A stretch of 64,000 nt of DNA, taken from contig NZ_CP147776.1 of NCBI RefSeq assembly GCF_037300705.1, forward strand, positions 4,154,001 through 4,218,000. Direction: 5' to 3'. The translations under genes were made by a program, and so were the position numbers. Below the pieces are notes generated by a model. That model was not told where the DNA came from. It was given only the letters and a program-made list of their open reading frames with translations, and made no database searches. Within the stretch, counting starts at the first letter, position 1. Each line of letters opens with the position of its first letter. Positions 63,242-64,000 of this stretch are shown here, piece after piece. The stretch comes from Massilia sp. W12. Lineage in GTDB: Bacteria; Pseudomonadota; Gammaproteobacteria; Burkholderiales; Burkholderiaceae_D.

Positions 63242-63766
63242 TCAAGGCCAAGGCGTCCCAGGCGTGCAATTTTCCACAAACAGAATAATATTCCGGCTGT
63301 CATTCGGGATATACACTTGATTCACCGCGGAAGCCGGCAAAGTGCCGCTGGTGCAGGTGGCGCTTTGACCGGGACCGACCACAACCTTGGTTCCCACCTT
63401 GATGGTGCAGGAACTCATGATATTGAGCGGACTCCATTCCGGGCAGATATCGTTTTTCTTGGCGTATTCTTCACGCGGGCCGACCGGCTTGTCAAAACTC
63501 CACCAACGGCCATACACAGTGTAGGCCTTGTCTTTGTCCCATACGCGATACACCGTGACCGGCTTCTCAGCGACAAACACCTTGCCTTTGCACAGCGCGC
63601 CCTTGCCCGGTGCGCCAATGGCCGAGGCCAGCAGCGCATCGTCAGTGGCGGGAACCATGCCTGCCGGCGGGGTGATCACATCGCCAACGCATTCTTGTGC
63701 GGCGACGCCAAAGCTGGCGCCGGCGAATAAAGTTGCGATTAATAAAGATTGCCGAAATGCTTTCAT
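63242..63766 (-). CDS. Secreted Cys-containing protein of unknown function
   Basis: Predicted exported protein of 174 residues. The ATG at 63766 follows AGGAGA and starts a signal peptide (about residues 1-23, ending GVAAQ). The mature part has six cysteines (in QECVG, ALCKG, DICPEW, SSCTI, ATCTS and ENCTP), likely three disulfides. It also has a Trp-rich motif VYRVWDKDKAYTVYGRWWSF. I do not recognise the family. The YR and WWSF elements recall ADP-ribosyltransferase motifs, but that is speculative. It is read in the same direction as the Tse2/Tsi2 pair, 168 bp upstream of it. Confidence 0.68.
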   Translation of the reverse strand: MKAFRQSLLIATLFAGASFGVAAQECVGDVITPPAGMVPATDDALLASAIGAPGKGALCKGKVFVAEKPVTVYRVWDKDKAYTVYGRWWSFDKPVGPREEYAKKNDICPEWSPLNIMSSCTIKVGTKVVVGPGQSATCTSGTLPASAVNQVYIPNDSRNIILFVENCTPGTPWP

Positions 63767-63844
63767 TTGTTTCTCCTGAAGAACAGCAAAAACCAAAGCG
63801 GCCAGCAGCCGCCAACAGATACAGCCAAAGTGAAGCGAAAATCT

Positions 63845-64000
63845 TTATGCGGCGAAAGCCTGCAGGCGCGCCAGCGTCAGGCGCTGATTGCCGCGCGCCC
63901 ATTCGTGCGCCAGATCATGGCCGCTCAGACTGTGATCGCTTTGCGCCGCCAACCAGGTGATGAATTCGGTTTCAGTTGCAAACACCAGGCATTCCGGCTG
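63845..64000 (-). CDS. Partial gene (3' end), unknown function
   Basis: An open frame enters from the right edge and ends with TAA at 63845-63847. The visible 51 residues include LVFATETEFITWLAAQSDHS, then LSGHDLAHEWARGNQRLTL, and end LQAFAA. The start lies outside the window. No family is recognised. It lies 78 bp upstream of the secreted-protein start on the same strand. Confidence 0.55.
   Translation of the reverse strand, partial: QPECLVFATETEFITWLAAQSDHSLSGHDLAHEWARGNQRLTLARLQAFAA

Noticed and set aside
1-64000. Mobile elements, integrases, prophage genes, tRNA or rRNA genes
   Set aside because: I looked for transposase or integrase motifs and tRNA-like cloverleaf sequences in the gaps and found none that held up.

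Overview
The window looks like chromosomal DNA of a betaproteobacterium, most likely Burkholderiales and plausibly Oxalobacteraceae. The base composition is mostly moderately GC-rich. Supporting markers are a birA-coaX-SPOR operon with a BirA lacking the DNA-binding domain, a single 1337-residue FAD/FMN plus Fe-S oxidoreductase, a 3-hydroxybutyrate oligomer hydrolase, a zwf-hexR unit, and a complete dcw cluster whose MurD carries an extra insert. The family assignment is inference; no rRNA or tRNA gene was seen.

Layout. 1-2.4 kb: a two-gene alpha-pore-forming toxin locus (XaxAB/YaxAB type). 2.7-7.4 kb: a tightly overlapping operon of D-amino acid dehydrogenase, a secreted S33 peptidase and a NatAB-like ABC exporter. 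7.4-18.6 kb: metabolic and envelope genes (Nudix hydrolase, 3HB-oligomer hydrolase, LpxR-like lipid A deacylase, M61 peptidase, DUF3429 protein, 5'-nucleotidase lipoprotein, DUF815 ATPase, flavoprotein, ClpP paralogue). 18.7-21.2 kb: birA-coaX-SPOR. 21.3-29.7 kb: a fused MFS/spermidine synthase, the large flavin/Fe-S oxidoreductase, HIT, DUF971 and a ChaN/EreA-like secreted protein. 29.9-34.4 kb: an accessory operon of a 1262-residue CHAT-protease/NTPase/TPR protein, a small membrane protein and a zinc-ribbon protein. 34.5-42.4 kb: two paralogous EamA transporters around a pseudouridine synthase and zwf-hexR, followed by small unknown genes, DUF1272 and ATP-grasp proteins. 42.5-59.9 kb: the dcw cluster on the minus strand, in order mraZ-rsmH-ftsL-ftsI-murE-murF-mraY-murD-ftsW-murG-murC-ddlB-ftsQ-ftsA-ftsZ. 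60.4-64 kb: an orphan Lon-like AAA+ ATPase, small proteins, a Tse2/Tsi2-type toxin-immunity pair, a secreted Cys-containing protein and the 3' end of one more gene.

How the genes work together. The dcw genes form one nearly gapless transcription unit that makes lipid-linked peptidoglycan precursor and builds the divisome. Four GTG repeats at exact 10-bp spacing upstream of mraZ match the known MraZ operator pattern. zwf-hexR is preceded by two HexR-type operators 32 bp apart, which implies feedback control of glucose-6-phosphate oxidation.

The most unusual material is in the accessory islands. (1) The CHAT-STAND-TPR operon has the layout of a caspase-like defence or cell-death system, and its TPR part is strikingly AT-rich. 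(2) The two-gene Tse2/Tsi2 homologue lies away from any visible type VI secretion genes. (3) The XaxAB toxin pair sits at the left edge. REP-like palindromes lie beside two of these islands. No insertion sequence, prophage, integron or CRISPR array was found.
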